A stretch of 64,000 bases of DNA from Pseudomonas sp. TH31 (GTDB lineage Bacteria > Pseudomonadota > Gammaproteobacteria > Pseudomonadales > Pseudomonadaceae): contig NZ_JAEKEZ010000013.1 in assembly GCF_016650815.1 (NCBI RefSeq), positions 118,976-182,975 of the forward strand. The letters are read 5' to 3'. Below, piece after piece: positions 37,596-46,223 of the stretch (within the stretch, counting starts at the first letter, position 1; each line of letters starts with the position of its first letter). A program made the translations under genes and the position numbers. Under the pieces are notes generated by a model. That model did not search any database. It worked only from the letters and a program-made list of their open reading frames with translations, and was not told the origin of the DNA.

Positions 37596-38399
37596 ATGTT
37601 CAAGCGCAATTCATGGCTGAGCCGCTGCATCACGCCCAAGACCAGCCTGCCGGTGCAGTTGGTCTGGAGCGCCAGCGGCCTGGCCTGGGTGTTGTTGGTC
37701 GGCCTGTGGGCCGGGTTGTCCTACGGCGGCGTAGTGCCGGGCATGTTTCTGCCGACACCAGGCGCGGTGGTCGAGGCCGCCGTGCGCCTGGGCCGCGACG
37801 GTACCCTCGGGGTGCACGTATGGGCCAGTGTCGAGGTGGTGATGGTCGGTTTTATCGTGTCATCGCTGGTGGCCGTGCCGTTGGGGTTGTTGATGGGCAG
37901 CTTTCGCATCGTCCAGGCGTTCCTCGAACCGATGGTCAATTTCATTCGCTACCTGCCGGTGACCTCGTTTGTGCCGCTCTTCATCCTGTGGATCGGCATC
38001 GGTCTGGAGCAGCGGGTCTCGGTGATTATCTTCGGTGTGTTCTTCCAGCAACTGGTGATGATTGCGGACGTGTCCAAAGGCATCTCCAAGGACCTGATCA
38101 ACGCGTCCTACACACTGGGTTCAAATCGGCGCGACGCGGTGCTGCATGTGATCGCCCCGGCTTCGCTGCCGGGTGTACTCGACACCTTGCGCGTCACCAT
38201 GGGCTGGGCCTGGACTTACCTGGTGGTCGCCGAACTGGTTGCCGCTTCCAGTGGCCTGGGCTATCTGAGCCTCAAGGCCATGCGCGGCTTCCAGGTGGAT
38301 GTGATCTTTCTGGCCATCGCGATCATCGGCCTGCTGGGCCTGGTCACCGATCAATTGTTCCGTTTCCTACGTCTGAGGATCGCCGCATGGGCTCAGTAA
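37596..38399 (+). CDS. ABC transporter permease (SsuC/TauC-like)
   Basis: 267 residues with about six membrane helices and the permease/ATPase contact loop near YTLGSNRRDAVLHVIAPASLPGVLDTLR (EAA motif). AGGAGG lies 7 nt before the ATG. Its 3' end overlaps the ATPase gene by 13 nt. Confidence 0.9.
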   Translation: MFKRNSWLSRCITPKTSLPVQLVWSASGLAWVLLVGLWAGLSYGGVVPGMFLPTPGAVVEAAVRLGRDGTLGVHVWASVEVVMVGFIVSSLVAVPLGLLMGSFRIVQAFLEPMVNFIRYLPVTSFVPLFILWIGIGLEQRVSVIIFGVFFQQLVMIADVSKGISKDLINASYTLGSNRRDAVLHVIAPASLPGVLDTLRVTMGWAWTYLVVAELVAASSGLGYLSLKAMRGFQVDVIFLAIAIIGLLGLVTDQLFRFLRLRIAAWAQ

Positions 38400-39220
38400 C
38401 CGCCGTCAACCCACGTTTTGTCGCGCCCCAGGCCGCCCCGGCGCAAGGCGCCCCACGGCTGCAGGTGGACAAGGTCAGCCTGCGCTATAAAAAGCCCGAT
38501 GGCGGTGTCTTTACCGCGTTGGAGCAGGTGTCATTCGAAGTTCCGGACCAACAATTTGCCGTGCTGGTGGGGCCGTCGGGCTGCGGCAAGTCGAGCCTTT
38601 TGTACCTCACCGCCGGCCTCGCCGAGCCGACCTCGGGCGAAATCTACGTGGGTGGCCAGCAAGTCGAGGGGCCGGGCGCCGATCGCGGCATGGTGTTCCA
38701 GAGCTATACGTTGTTTCCGTGGCTGACCGTGCGCCAGAACGTCGAGTTCGGCCTCAAGCGTCGCGGCATGGCGGCGGCCCAGCGCAAGGAAATCGTCGAC
38801 TACTACGTCAATGAAGTCGGGCTCGCCGGGTTCGCCGACAACTACGCCAAGCAACTCTCCGGCGGCATGATGCAGCGAGTGGCGATTGCCCGGGCCTTGG
38901 CCAACGATCCGCAAATCCTGCTGATGGACGAACCTTTTGGGGCCCTCGACAGCCAGACACGCCTGCAAATGCAGCAACTGTTGCTGCGAGTGTGGGGCAA
39001 CAGCAAGAAGACGGTATTGTTCGTGACCCATGATATCGACGAGGCGATCCTGCTCGGCGACCGGGTCTATGTCATGGGCGCGAGGCCCGGGCGGATCAAG
39101 CAGATTCTGGACGTGCCGATCGAGCGGCCACGGACCCTGGACATGGTCATGGAACGCTCGTTCATCGACATGAAACGCAGGATCTTTGGATTGCTGCATG
39201 ACGAGTTGGAGGAGCATTGA
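38387..39220 (+). CDS. ABC transporter ATP-binding protein (SsuB/TauB-like)
   Basis: 277 residues: Walker A GPSGCGKSS, Q-loop VFQSYTLFPW, signature LSGGMMQRVAIARAL, Walker B ILLMDEPFGALD, and switch His in VTHDIDEA. The start ATG lies inside the end of the permease gene, indicating translational coupling. Last gene of the three-gene importer. Confidence 0.94.
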   Translation: MGSVTAVNPRFVAPQAAPAQGAPRLQVDKVSLRYKKPDGGVFTALEQVSFEVPDQQFAVLVGPSGCGKSSLLYLTAGLAEPTSGEIYVGGQQVEGPGADRGMVFQSYTLFPWLTVRQNVEFGLKRRGMAAAQRKEIVDYYVNEVGLAGFADNYAKQLSGGMMQRVAIARALANDPQILLMDEPFGALDSQTRLQMQQLLLRVWGNSKKTVLFVTHDIDEAILLGDRVYVMGARPGRIKQILDVPIERPRTLDMVMERSFIDMKRRIFGLLHDELEEH

Positions 39221-39294
39221 GTCTGTAGGCACCGAGCTTGCCCAGTCGACATGAATGTTGCCGGGCAGGCCTCCATCACAAGCACGCTCGGCTG

Positions 39295-40374
39295 CTACGG
39301 GGCGGCCGGCAACAGGAACCTGGCGATCACCGGCAAATGGTCGGAGATCCGCAACGTATCGTCCTGGCGCACCGTTGCCTCGACCCGTTTGATCCGCGGG
39401 CTGTAAAACAGGTAGTCGACCGTCCGGTCCGGGCCGTTCAAGCCGGGATCGTTCGGGTAATGGGTCAGCCATTGCGCCCGATCGACACCGCTGGCTTCGT
39501 TGTTGGTCGGGATCATCGGGTATTTGTCCCACAGCACATGCAATGCGCTGTCGGCGGAGTAGGGCGTACGTTGCTCGGCGGACAGGCGTCGGTATTGGCC
39601 CAGCGGCAACAGATTGAAATCGCCGCCAATCAACCACGGTGTGCCGCGGCTTTCGTACTTGTCGAGGACCTTGGCCACCGCTGTCACTTGGGCTTGCAAG
39701 GTGTCGTCGGGCTGGCGGACGCGGTCCAGGTGGGTGTTGAGCACCGCGATCTGCCCGCCATCGCTCAACGGCAGATACGCCACCAGCAAAGCGTTTTTCG
39801 GTTTGAACTGACGGCTGATGAAGTTGGCGGGCGCCACCGGCAATTGCAGGCGCTCGGCATGTTCGATCTGGTAGCGGCTCAGGGTGGCCAACTGCCGGCC
39901 GACACTGCCGAAGATATGCGGGTCAGGCACGAAGTCGGCCTTCCAGCCGAAGGCATGGGCGCTGCAGGGATAAAGGTCGGCGACCCGTTCCTGCAAGAGT
40001 TTGAACTGATTTTGATAGTCGCTGGCCTTGGCGCCGTCATCGAGTTCTTGCAGCAGGACGATGTCCGGTTGCTCGTCACGAATCACTCGCGCCACTTCAT
40101 CAAGGCTGAAGGCCATGTCTTCGAGTGTCGGGCTTTTGTCATCACCCTGGGCCAGGTCATTCCAGAACACGTAGCGTTTACCCGCCAGGTACTGAACGTT
40201 CCAGGTCATCACCTTCAAGGCTTGACCAGGCACCAGGGTCGGCGCCTTGGCGTTGCAACTGACCGGCAGCACTTCCTTGGCGTCGGGTCGCCAGGTCACG
40301 CTGTAGATCAGCAGGCCAATCAGGCCAATGAAAGCAAACAGGCCCAGCAGGGTGTAGCGCAGTAGACGGGTCAT
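39295..40374 (-). CDS. Endonuclease/exonuclease/phosphatase-family protein, membrane anchored
   Basis: 359 residues. N-terminal hydrophobic anchor (RLLRYTLLGLFAFIGLIGLLIYSV), then an EEP fold: VMTWNVQYL, LLQELDD, VLNTHLDR, IGGDFN and a C-terminal SDHLPVIARF. The catalytic residues expected for a metal-dependent phosphodiesterase are present. The physiological substrate is unknown. The start is the ATG giving MTRLLRYT, 111 nt inside a longer open frame. Confidence 0.82.
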   Translation of the reverse strand: MTRLLRYTLLGLFAFIGLIGLLIYSVTWRPDAKEVLPVSCNAKAPTLVPGQALKVMTWNVQYLAGKRYVFWNDLAQGDDKSPTLEDMAFSLDEVARVIRDEQPDIVLLQELDDGAKASDYQNQFKLLQERVADLYPCSAHAFGWKADFVPDPHIFGSVGRQLATLSRYQIEHAERLQLPVAPANFISRQFKPKNALLVAYLPLSDGGQIAVLNTHLDRVRQPDDTLQAQVTAVAKVLDKYESRGTPWLIGGDFNLLPLGQYRRLSAEQRTPYSADSALHVLWDKYPMIPTNNEASGVDRAQWLTHYPNDPGLNGPDRTVDYLFYSPRIKRVEATVRQDDTLRISDHLPVIARFLLPAAP

Positions 40375-40447
40375 GGCTCGGCTTATAGCGTTACAAAGAT
40401 GACCCGAGCATACCCGAGAGCGAGGGCCGCGCCTAAGGGTAGAGCGG

Positions 40448-41122
40448 TCAGGCAGGCCTGTCGTTTTTGTCAGGCACTTCGCCAATCAGCATAAACAGGC
40501 GGAACAGCACCACGCTGGTGAACAGTTGCAGGAAGCTGTGGGCGCTGTCGATCAGCAGGGCGATGGCCGGGTTCTGCGGTTCGGGATAGACCGCGTAGCT
40601 GGCGCCCTTGAGCAGCCACAACGGCGCCATTACACAGAGGATGCACACCAGAATGCGCAGGAAATGGCCGCGGGTCAGGCGCAGGCTTTCTTTCATCGCC
40701 GCCAGCGGCGCCATGCCGCGCAGCACCAGCAAGTATTCGGCGAAGGCCAGCGTCACCATCAGCCACAGGCCCGGCAGGAAATACAGCGACAGGCCGATCA
40801 GGATCAGCAAGGTGTTGAGCGCGGTGAGCAGGGCGAAGCGTGGCCACAACGTGGCCGACATCGCCAGCAGGTCGCGGATGCGCGGCGATTCGCCACGGCT
40901 GCGGGCGTCGAGAAACAGGATCAGCGCGGCGGTGTACAGCGGATACACCAGTAAACCGACCACCACGCTGTAACCGGGGAAACCGTCCGGGCCGACGTTG
41001 TTATCCACAAGCTGTTGCAAGAACGCCTCCAGAATCACCAGCGGCAGGCACAGCTGCACGATCTGGCCCAGATTGCGCTTGAAGAAGTACAAGGAGTCAC
41101 GCAGCACATCGAACGGATTCAT
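40448..41122 (-). CDS. YciC family (UPF0259) inner membrane protein
   Basis: 224 residues with five to six hydrophobic segments. N-terminal NPFDVLRDSLYFFKRNLGQIVQLCLPLVILEA matches YciC-type proteins. Function unknown. It is 73 bp upstream of the EEP-phosphatase gene on the same strand and may be cotranscribed. Confidence 0.8.
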   Translation of the reverse strand: MNPFDVLRDSLYFFKRNLGQIVQLCLPLVILEAFLQQLVDNNVGPDGFPGYSVVVGLLVYPLYTAALILFLDARSRGESPRIRDLLAMSATLWPRFALLTALNTLLILIGLSLYFLPGLWLMVTLAFAEYLLVLRGMAPLAAMKESLRLTRGHFLRILVCILCVMAPLWLLKGASYAVYPEPQNPAIALLIDSAHSFLQLFTSVVLFRLFMLIGEVPDKNDRPA

Positions 41123-41299
41123 CAGTCGGTATCGCAGGTTAAAAGCAGTCCCACACTTTAACCGATGAAGCGCCGGGGGGCGCAAACGTAAACGTTAGGT
41201 AAAGGCTATTGAAACATCCTGTATCAGCCCCATAACTGGTAAGCACCTCGTCCATCGTGGATGAGGACGACGATATTCCCGGCAATCTACGAGGTCGCC

Positions 41300-42082
41300 A
41301 TGAACAGCGAAGAACAAACCCTGATCGATGGACTGTTTTCCCGGCTGCAACAGGCCGAAACGGATTCAGCCCCGCGCGACGCTCAAGCCGAGGCGCGGAT
41401 CAAGGAACACCTGACTCGCCAGCCCGCTGCGGGCTATTTCATGACCCAGGCGATTCTGGTGCAAGAGGCTGCCATCAAGAGCCTTGACGAACAGAACAAG
41501 CAACAAGTCCAGCAAATCCAGCAATTGCAGGACGAACTGCAACAGGCCAAGGCCCTGGCGAGCGCTCCGGCACCGGCCAGTGGTGGCTTCTTGTCGAGTA
41601 TTTTCGGCGGTGGCTCCCGCGATCCGCAGCCTGCGCCAACCCAAAGCGCCCCTTCATCGACCGGCGGCTGGCGTGAACCGGCGCGGCCATCGTTCAATTC
41701 GCAGCCGCCACAGCAGAACTTCGGTGCACCGCAACAGAACTACGGCGCCCCGCAGCAAAACTACGCACCGCAACAGCAGGCCCCGGTCGGTAGCGGCTTC
41801 CTCGGCGGTGCGCTGAAAACCGCAGCCGGCGTGGCCGGCGGTGTGATGCTGGCAGAAGGCATCAGCAGTTTGTTCCACGGCAATCAGCAGCCGCAGCAAG
41901 TCGTCGAAGTCATCAAGGAAGAACCGGCTCAGGTCAACGATCAAAGCGGTAGTGACCGGGGCAATGACCAGCGCATGGCCGGCAACGACTCCAACGATCA
42001 GGGTGGCCTTAGCGACAGCGACTACAACAACGATGACGACTCATCGTTCTTCGGCGGCGATGACGACGACTCCTTCGTCTGA
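41300..42082 (+). CDS. DUF2076 family protein
   Basis: 260 residues. The N-terminal DUF2076 region (MNSEEQTLIDGLFSRLQQAE) includes a helical stretch (EAAIKSLDEQNKQQVQQIQQLQ). A Gln/Pro/Ala-rich linker with repeated QNYGAPQ units, a glycine-rich hydrophobic segment (GFLGGALKTAAGVAGGVMLAEG) and a very acidic tail (DYNNDDDSSFFGGDDDD) follow. Widespread in proteobacteria; function unknown. The start at 41300 fits the family better than the upstream ATG. Confidence 0.85.
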   Translation: MNSEEQTLIDGLFSRLQQAETDSAPRDAQAEARIKEHLTRQPAAGYFMTQAILVQEAAIKSLDEQNKQQVQQIQQLQDELQQAKALASAPAPASGGFLSSIFGGGSRDPQPAPTQSAPSSTGGWREPARPSFNSQPPQQNFGAPQQNYGAPQQNYAPQQQAPVGSGFLGGALKTAAGVAGGVMLAEGISSLFHGNQQPQQVVEVIKEEPAQVNDQSGSDRGNDQRMAGNDSNDQGGLSDSDYNNDDDSSFFGGDDDDSFV

Positions 42083-42219
42083 CCCACCATTCGTCCGGGG
42101 CGCGCAAACGCCCCGGGCCGATTATTCGCGGAACAATCCTTCAGGCTGGCATACTGGGCTACTTTTCGGGCCTGGGGCCTGATCCTGCCCGCGCGCTTGT
42201 GCGCTCATGAGGATGCACG

Positions 42220-42699
42220 GTGAAAAAAATTGCAGTGTTTGCCGATGTCCAAAACCTCTATTACACCGTGCGTCAGGCTTATGGTTGCCACTTCAACTAT
42301 GCCGCGCTGTGGGCAGATATCAGTAAACAGGGCGAGATTGTCGAGGCATATGCCTACGCCATCGATCGCGGTGACAGCAAGCAGCAGCAATTTCAGCAGA
42401 TCCTGCGCAACCTGGGCTTCATCGTGAAGCTCAAGCCCTACATCCAGCGCAGCGACGGCTCGGCCAAGGGCGACTGGGACGTGGGCATCACCCTCGACAT
42501 CATGGATGCCGCCGATCACGTTGACGAAGTGGTGCTGGCCTCCGGCGACGGTGATTTCGACATGCTGCTGGAGCGCATCATCAGCAAGCATGGCGTACAA
42601 GCCGTGGCTTACGGCGTGCCGGGCCTGACCGCGAACTCGCTGATCCGCGCCGCCAGCCGCTATGTGCCGATCGAAGGCGCGTTGCTGCTCAAGAATTGA
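42220..42699 (+). CDS. NYN-domain (LabA/DUF88) ribonuclease-like protein
   Basis: 159 residues with the PIN-like NYN fold: FADVQNLYYTVRQ (first Asp), KGDWDVGITLDIMD, VLASGDGDFDMLLE (acidic pair). These fit metal-dependent RNA cleavage. GTG start behind GAGGA. It is followed 22 bp later by the DEDD exonuclease gene; both may act on nucleic acids. Confidence 0.87.
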   Translation: MKKIAVFADVQNLYYTVRQAYGCHFNYAALWADISKQGEIVEAYAYAIDRGDSKQQQFQQILRNLGFIVKLKPYIQRSDGSAKGDWDVGITLDIMDAADHVDEVVLASGDGDFDMLLERIISKHGVQAVAYGVPGLTANSLIRAASRYVPIEGALLLKN

Positions 42700-42721
42700 T
42701 TTTTACGGAGTTGAAACAGGT

Positions 42722-43333
42722 TTGGAACGCATAGCAGTCATCGACTTTGAAACCACCGGGATCTCCCCAAGCAGCAGCTGCCGGGCCACGGAAATCGCCG
42801 TGGTGATCCTTGAACAGGGGCGCATCGTCGAGCGTTACCAGAGCCTGATGAACGCCGGCGTACGCGTACCGGCCTTCATCGAACAACTCACCGGCATCAG
42901 CAACGCCATGCTGCGCACCGCCCCGTCGGCCGAGCAGGTGATGAACGAGGTGAACGAGTTCGTCGGTATTACGCCGCTGCTGGCGCACAACGCGGCGTTC
43001 GACCAGAAGTTCTGGGATTTCGAGTTGGGCCGGATCAAACGCACACGCTTGCAGAATTTTGCCTGCTCGCTGCTGCTGGCCCGCCGTTTGATGCCGGCGG
43101 CGCCGAATCACAAACTAGGGACGCTCACCACCTTCGCCAGCCTGCCCAACACCGGCAAGGCTCACCGGGCGATGGCGGATGCCGAGATGGCAGCGAACCT
43201 GACAGCGCATTTGGCGCAAGAGTTACGGCAAAAGCATGGGTTGCGCGAGTTGTCCCATGATCTGCTGGTCAGCTTGCAGAAAGTGCCGGCGGCGAAGATC
43301 AATGAGCATCTCAAGCGCCATCGCGGGTTTTAA
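42722..43333 (+). CDS. DnaQ-like 3'-5' exonuclease
   Basis: About 203 residues. DEDDh motifs: AVIDFETTGISP, LLAHNAAFDQKFW, and HRAMADAEMAA. The frame is open 60 nt upstream into the NYN gene; TTG at 42722 (LERIAVIDFETTG) is taken as start, which leaves a normal N-terminus. The C-terminal helix-rich tail (about 165-203) has no recognised domain. Confidence 0.83.
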   Translation: MERIAVIDFETTGISPSSSCRATEIAVVILEQGRIVERYQSLMNAGVRVPAFIEQLTGISNAMLRTAPSAEQVMNEVNEFVGITPLLAHNAAFDQKFWDFELGRIKRTRLQNFACSLLLARRLMPAAPNHKLGTLTTFASLPNTGKAHRAMADAEMAANLTAHLAQELRQKHGLRELSHDLLVSLQKVPAAKINEHLKRHRGF

Positions 43334-43339
43334 GGGCAA

Positions 43340-43380
43340 GATCAAAAGATCGTCCGAACGCGGCCCGATCTTTTGCGTTA
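43340..43380 (+). terminator. Hairpin after the exonuclease gene
   Basis: AAGATCAAAAGATCG ... CGATCTTTTG inverted repeat just downstream of the exonuclease stop; likely terminator. Confidence 0.55.
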
Positions 43381-43464
43381 GGCCGGGCGGGCCTCTTCGC
43401 GAGCAAGCTCCGCTCCACAGGTTCGAGGCGATCCCGAATGTCGGGAACAACATGAATCCGTAGG

Positions 43465-43600
43465 ATCTGAACCTCTGAACCTCTGAACCTCTGAACCTCT
43501 GAATCTCTGAATCTCTGAATCTCTGAATCTCTGAATCTCTGAATCTCTGAATCTCTGAATCTCTGAATCTCTGAATCTCTGAATCTCTGAATTTCTGAAT
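43465..43600. repeat. Octamer microsatellite, 17 tandem copies of CTCTGAAY
   Basis: Four units ending in C (43465-43496, first unit ATCTGAAC) followed by thirteen ending in T (43497-43600, last unit TTCTGAAT). It is extragenic and abuts the long hairpin that follows. Octamers are not multiples of three, and the ORFs reading through it are low-complexity artefacts. Confidence 0.95.
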
Positions 43601-43603
43601 TTC

Positions 43604-43704
43604 TGTAGGAGCTGTCGAGTGAAACGAGGCTGCGATCTTTTGATCTTGTTTTTGAAGAGCAAAATCAAAAGATCGCAGCCTCGTTTCACTCGACAGCTCC
43701 TACG
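43604..43704. repeat. Long inverted repeat, copy 2 of the 'GCTGTCGAGTGAAACGAGG' hairpin family
   Basis: Arms of about 45 bp (CTGTAGGAGCTGTCGAGTGA ... TCACTCGACAGCTCCTACGC) with a short loop. Nearly identical to the copy at 44476-44577; the pair brackets the BRO-N gene. Confidence 0.85.
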
Positions 43705-43910
43705 CAATCCCGATTCTCGAAGGCACTGGTACATCGCGTGATGTGTTTAACAACGCCTCCGGCTTGATGATCGGTCCTACCGAATTTTAGGGCATGTCTG
43801 TCTTGCCCCTCACCTGCGGCATCGATAACCTTTTGACTGTCGCTGCCAATGCAGTAACCGGGACTGCAAGCCCGAATTGTTAGGGGCATATTTGGTTCGG
43901 AGATTCGCCC
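43705..43910. other. Non-coding region upstream of the BRO-N gene
   Basis: About 200 bp with no credible gene; presumably contains the BRO-N promoter. Confidence 0.4.
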
Positions 43911-44459
43911 ATGGTCAAAGCTACCCGCAATATCCCTGATAACGGTGCTGACACACATCAGTCCGAAATAGCACAACCAGCTTCAAGAGAAGCTCACTTC
44001 GTACCCCAAAAATTCATTCGTCATCACATCCAACTAAAAGCACTGTTACTGCATGCCGAGGCGTGGTTCTGCGCCCGAGATATCGGCCGGTTAATGGGCG
44101 TAGATATCAACGGGCGTTACGCGCTCAAGCTTGATGCCGACCAGCGCCAGATGATGTGTTTGTCTAGACGCGATGAGCCCCGGGAAATGTTGATGCTGAG
44201 TGAATCCGGCGTGTACGCGATGCTGGTCTATCACTACTGCCCGGAGAACCGGCATTTGCGACGTTGGCTGACCCACCATGTGGTGCCGATGCTGCGCGAT
44301 GGTGCCGGGGCCGCTTCGAATCAAACGCCAAGTTTGCGCTTGATGGAGTGGGCGGGAGGAACGTTAAGCCTGCTACATTGGCGGACAGAGCCTTGGGTTC
44401 GTTTAAAGGATATGCCGTGTTTGTTGGGCGCTGGAGATAGCGGCGTTCGCGGATTCTGA
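43911..44459 (+). CDS. BRO-N domain (phage antirepressor-like) protein
   Basis: 182 residues with a BRO-N domain at about 40-130 (AWFCARDIGRLMGVDINGRYALKLD ... LMLSESGVYAMLVYHYCPENRHLRRWLTHHVVPMLRDG). Such domains bind DNA and usually belong to phage antirepressors. No other phage gene lies nearby. The C-terminal 45 residues have no recognised domain. The flanking long hairpins suggest a small mobile or domesticated unit. Confidence 0.78.
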   Translation: MVKATRNIPDNGADTHQSEIAQPASREAHFVPQKFIRHHIQLKALLLHAEAWFCARDIGRLMGVDINGRYALKLDADQRQMMCLSRRDEPREMLMLSESGVYAMLVYHYCPENRHLRRWLTHHVVPMLRDGAGAASNQTPSLRLMEWAGGTLSLLHWRTEPWVRLKDMPCLLGAGDSGVRGF

Positions 44460-44475
44460 CAACACCGCTAAACCT

Positions 44476-44577
44476 CTGTAGGAGCTGTCGAGTGAAACGA
44501 GGCTGCGATCTTTTGATCTTGTTTTTGAAGAGCAAAATCAAAAGATCGCAGCCTCGTTTCACTCGACAGCTCCTACG
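44476..44577. repeat. Long inverted repeat, copy 3 of the 'GCTGTCGAGTGAAACGAGG' hairpin family
   Basis: Same structure as 43604-43704. It lies at the convergent ends of the BRO-N gene and the AsnC regulator and can terminate both. Confidence 0.85.
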
Positions 44578-44610
44578 GGCTCCTACGGGCTCCTACGGGC
44601 TCCTACGGGA
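44571..44610. repeat. Four tandem 10-bp units TCCTACGGGC
   Basis: Direct decamers extending from the right arm of the long hairpin; the last unit ends in A. Probably slippage copies of the REP end. Confidence 0.9.
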
Positions 44611-44613
44611 TCG

Positions 44614-45066
44614 CTATTTGCCATTTCCTTCCAGTTGCCCCAACGGCACCCGCCGCTCTATCGCGCTCGACAACACAATCGAGGTCTTGCTGAAGCCAAA
44701 CTTGGCCACCCGATTGATCAACGCCTCCAACTCCGGCATCGACCCCACCGCCGCTTGCATGATCACGCACGGATCGCCCGTCACCCGGTGGCACTCGGTC
44801 AGTTGCGGGATTTTGATCAGTTCGTCGTAGGTTTTCTGGTTGCCGTGCTGGTTCAGGCGCAATTCGATGACGCACTGGATCGGCAGGCCGATTTTCGACA
44901 GGTCGACCTTCGCCTGGTAACCGGTGATCACGCCGCAGGCCTCGAGTTTGGCCACGCGCTCGGCTACGGCCGGGGCCGACAGATTCACCTTGCGCGCCAG
45001 TTCGGCGTAGGACGCCCGAGCGTTTTCCAGCAGGGCGCTGAGGAGCATGCGGTCGTACTTGTCCAT
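44614..45066 (-). CDS. Lrp/AsnC family transcriptional regulator
   Basis: About 150 residues: helix-turn-helix (MDKYDRMLLSALLENARASYAELARKVNLSAPAVAERV) and RAM domain (about 68-140). The ATG at 45066 is preferred over one 39 nt upstream. It is divergent from the EamA permease gene, which is a likely target. Confidence 0.9.
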   Translation of the reverse strand: MDKYDRMLLSALLENARASYAELARKVNLSAPAVAERVAKLEACGVITGYQAKVDLSKIGLPIQCVIELRLNQHGNQKTYDELIKIPQLTECHRVTGDPCVIMQAAVGSMPELEALINRVAKFGFSKTSIVLSSAIERRVPLGQLEGNGK

Positions 45067-45231
45067 CGTGGGAATTCCTGAAAATGACATGACTTTCGAA
45101 TACACGGTTTATAGCGGTGAACACCGTGTTTTGAAAAGTGTACCGGCGCGATAAACAGGTTTTGTAGCTTATTTTTAGCCGTTGGCCTTTCTAGAATATC
45201 TGCTCTCCTTGTCTTGCCTGAGAGCTGCCCA

Positions 45232-46158
45232 ATGCCTGGCTTACGTCGCTTCCCCTTACCGTTGATCGCTGCTTTTTTCGCGTTGTACGTGATTTGGGGC
45301 TCGACCTATCTGGTTATTCGCATTGGTGTGCAGTACTGGCCGCCATTGATGCTTGGCGGTATTCGCTTTGTGATTGCCGGATCCTTGATGTATGCGTTCC
45401 TGCGCTGGCGCGGGGCGCCGGCACCGACTTGGGCGCAATGGAAAGCGGCCGGCATGATCGGGATTTTGCTGCTCAGTTTCGGTAACGGTGCGGTGAGCAT
45501 GGCCGAGCATAGCGGGGTGGCTTCCGGTGTTGCCGCGCTGGCGGTGGCGACGGTGCCTTTGTTTACTCTGCTCTGCGGCTATTTCTGGGGCGCGCGAAAT
45601 ACCCGTCTCGAATGGGCCGGGATTGTGCTCGGGCTGATCGGCATCGCCATGCTTAACCTGGGTTCCAACTTGCAATCGAGCCCATTGGGCGCGGCGTTGC
45701 TGGTGTTTGCCGCCGCAGCCTGGGCTTTCGGCTCGGTGTGGAGCAAACACTTGCCATTGCCTCAAGGCGCGATGGCCAGCGCGGCAGAAATGCTGGTCGG
45801 TGGCGTGGTGTTGTTGATCGCCAGTGCGCTGAGTGGCGAGGATCTGGAGAGTGTGCCGCCGGTCGAAGGCTGGATGGCGTTGGCTTATTTGATCGGCTTC
45901 GGTTCGATCATCGCCTTCAACGCCTACATGTATCTGTTGAAGCATGTACGTCCGGCGGCGGCCACCAGTTATGCCTACGTCAACCCGGCGGTGGCGGTGT
46001 TACTGGGGATTGTGTTTGTCGGCGAGACCATCGGGATCGAGGAGGCGATCGCCATGGCGGTGATCATCAGCGCCGTGGTCTTGATCGGCTTGCCGCAGTG
46101 GCGTCGGCGCCCGGAACGACCTGCGGTGGTGGCGCCGACAGAATCCCGTGTGAATTAG
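45232..46158 (+). CDS. EamA/DMT-family permease (YedA-like)
   Basis: 308 residues, about ten membrane helices in two EamA repeats. N-terminal FFALYVIWGSTYLVIRIGVQYWPP and the second-repeat HVRPAAATSYAYVNPAVAVLLG are typical of drug/metabolite exporters. The substrate is unknown. Divergent from the AsnC gene, so an amino-acid or related exporter is plausible. Confidence 0.88.
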   Translation: MPGLRRFPLPLIAAFFALYVIWGSTYLVIRIGVQYWPPLMLGGIRFVIAGSLMYAFLRWRGAPAPTWAQWKAAGMIGILLLSFGNGAVSMAEHSGVASGVAALAVATVPLFTLLCGYFWGARNTRLEWAGIVLGLIGIAMLNLGSNLQSSPLGAALLVFAAAAWAFGSVWSKHLPLPQGAMASAAEMLVGGVVLLIASALSGEDLESVPPVEGWMALAYLIGFGSIIAFNAYMYLLKHVRPAAATSYAYVNPAVAVLLGIVFVGETIGIEEAIAMAVIISAVVLIGLPQWRRRPERPAVVAPTESRVN

Positions 46159-46223
46159 GGTAAACTGCGCGCCATTGCACACTCGTTTTGCACAACTGCG
46201 CTGAATTTTCCTACGGTAATCCC

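Noticed and set aside
43465..43600. CRISPR array
   Set aside because: Units are pure 8-mers without spacers and there are no cas genes.
43378..43734. 118-codon repetitive minus-strand ORF
   Set aside because: It is a translation of the octamer array and hairpin, without start signals or homology.
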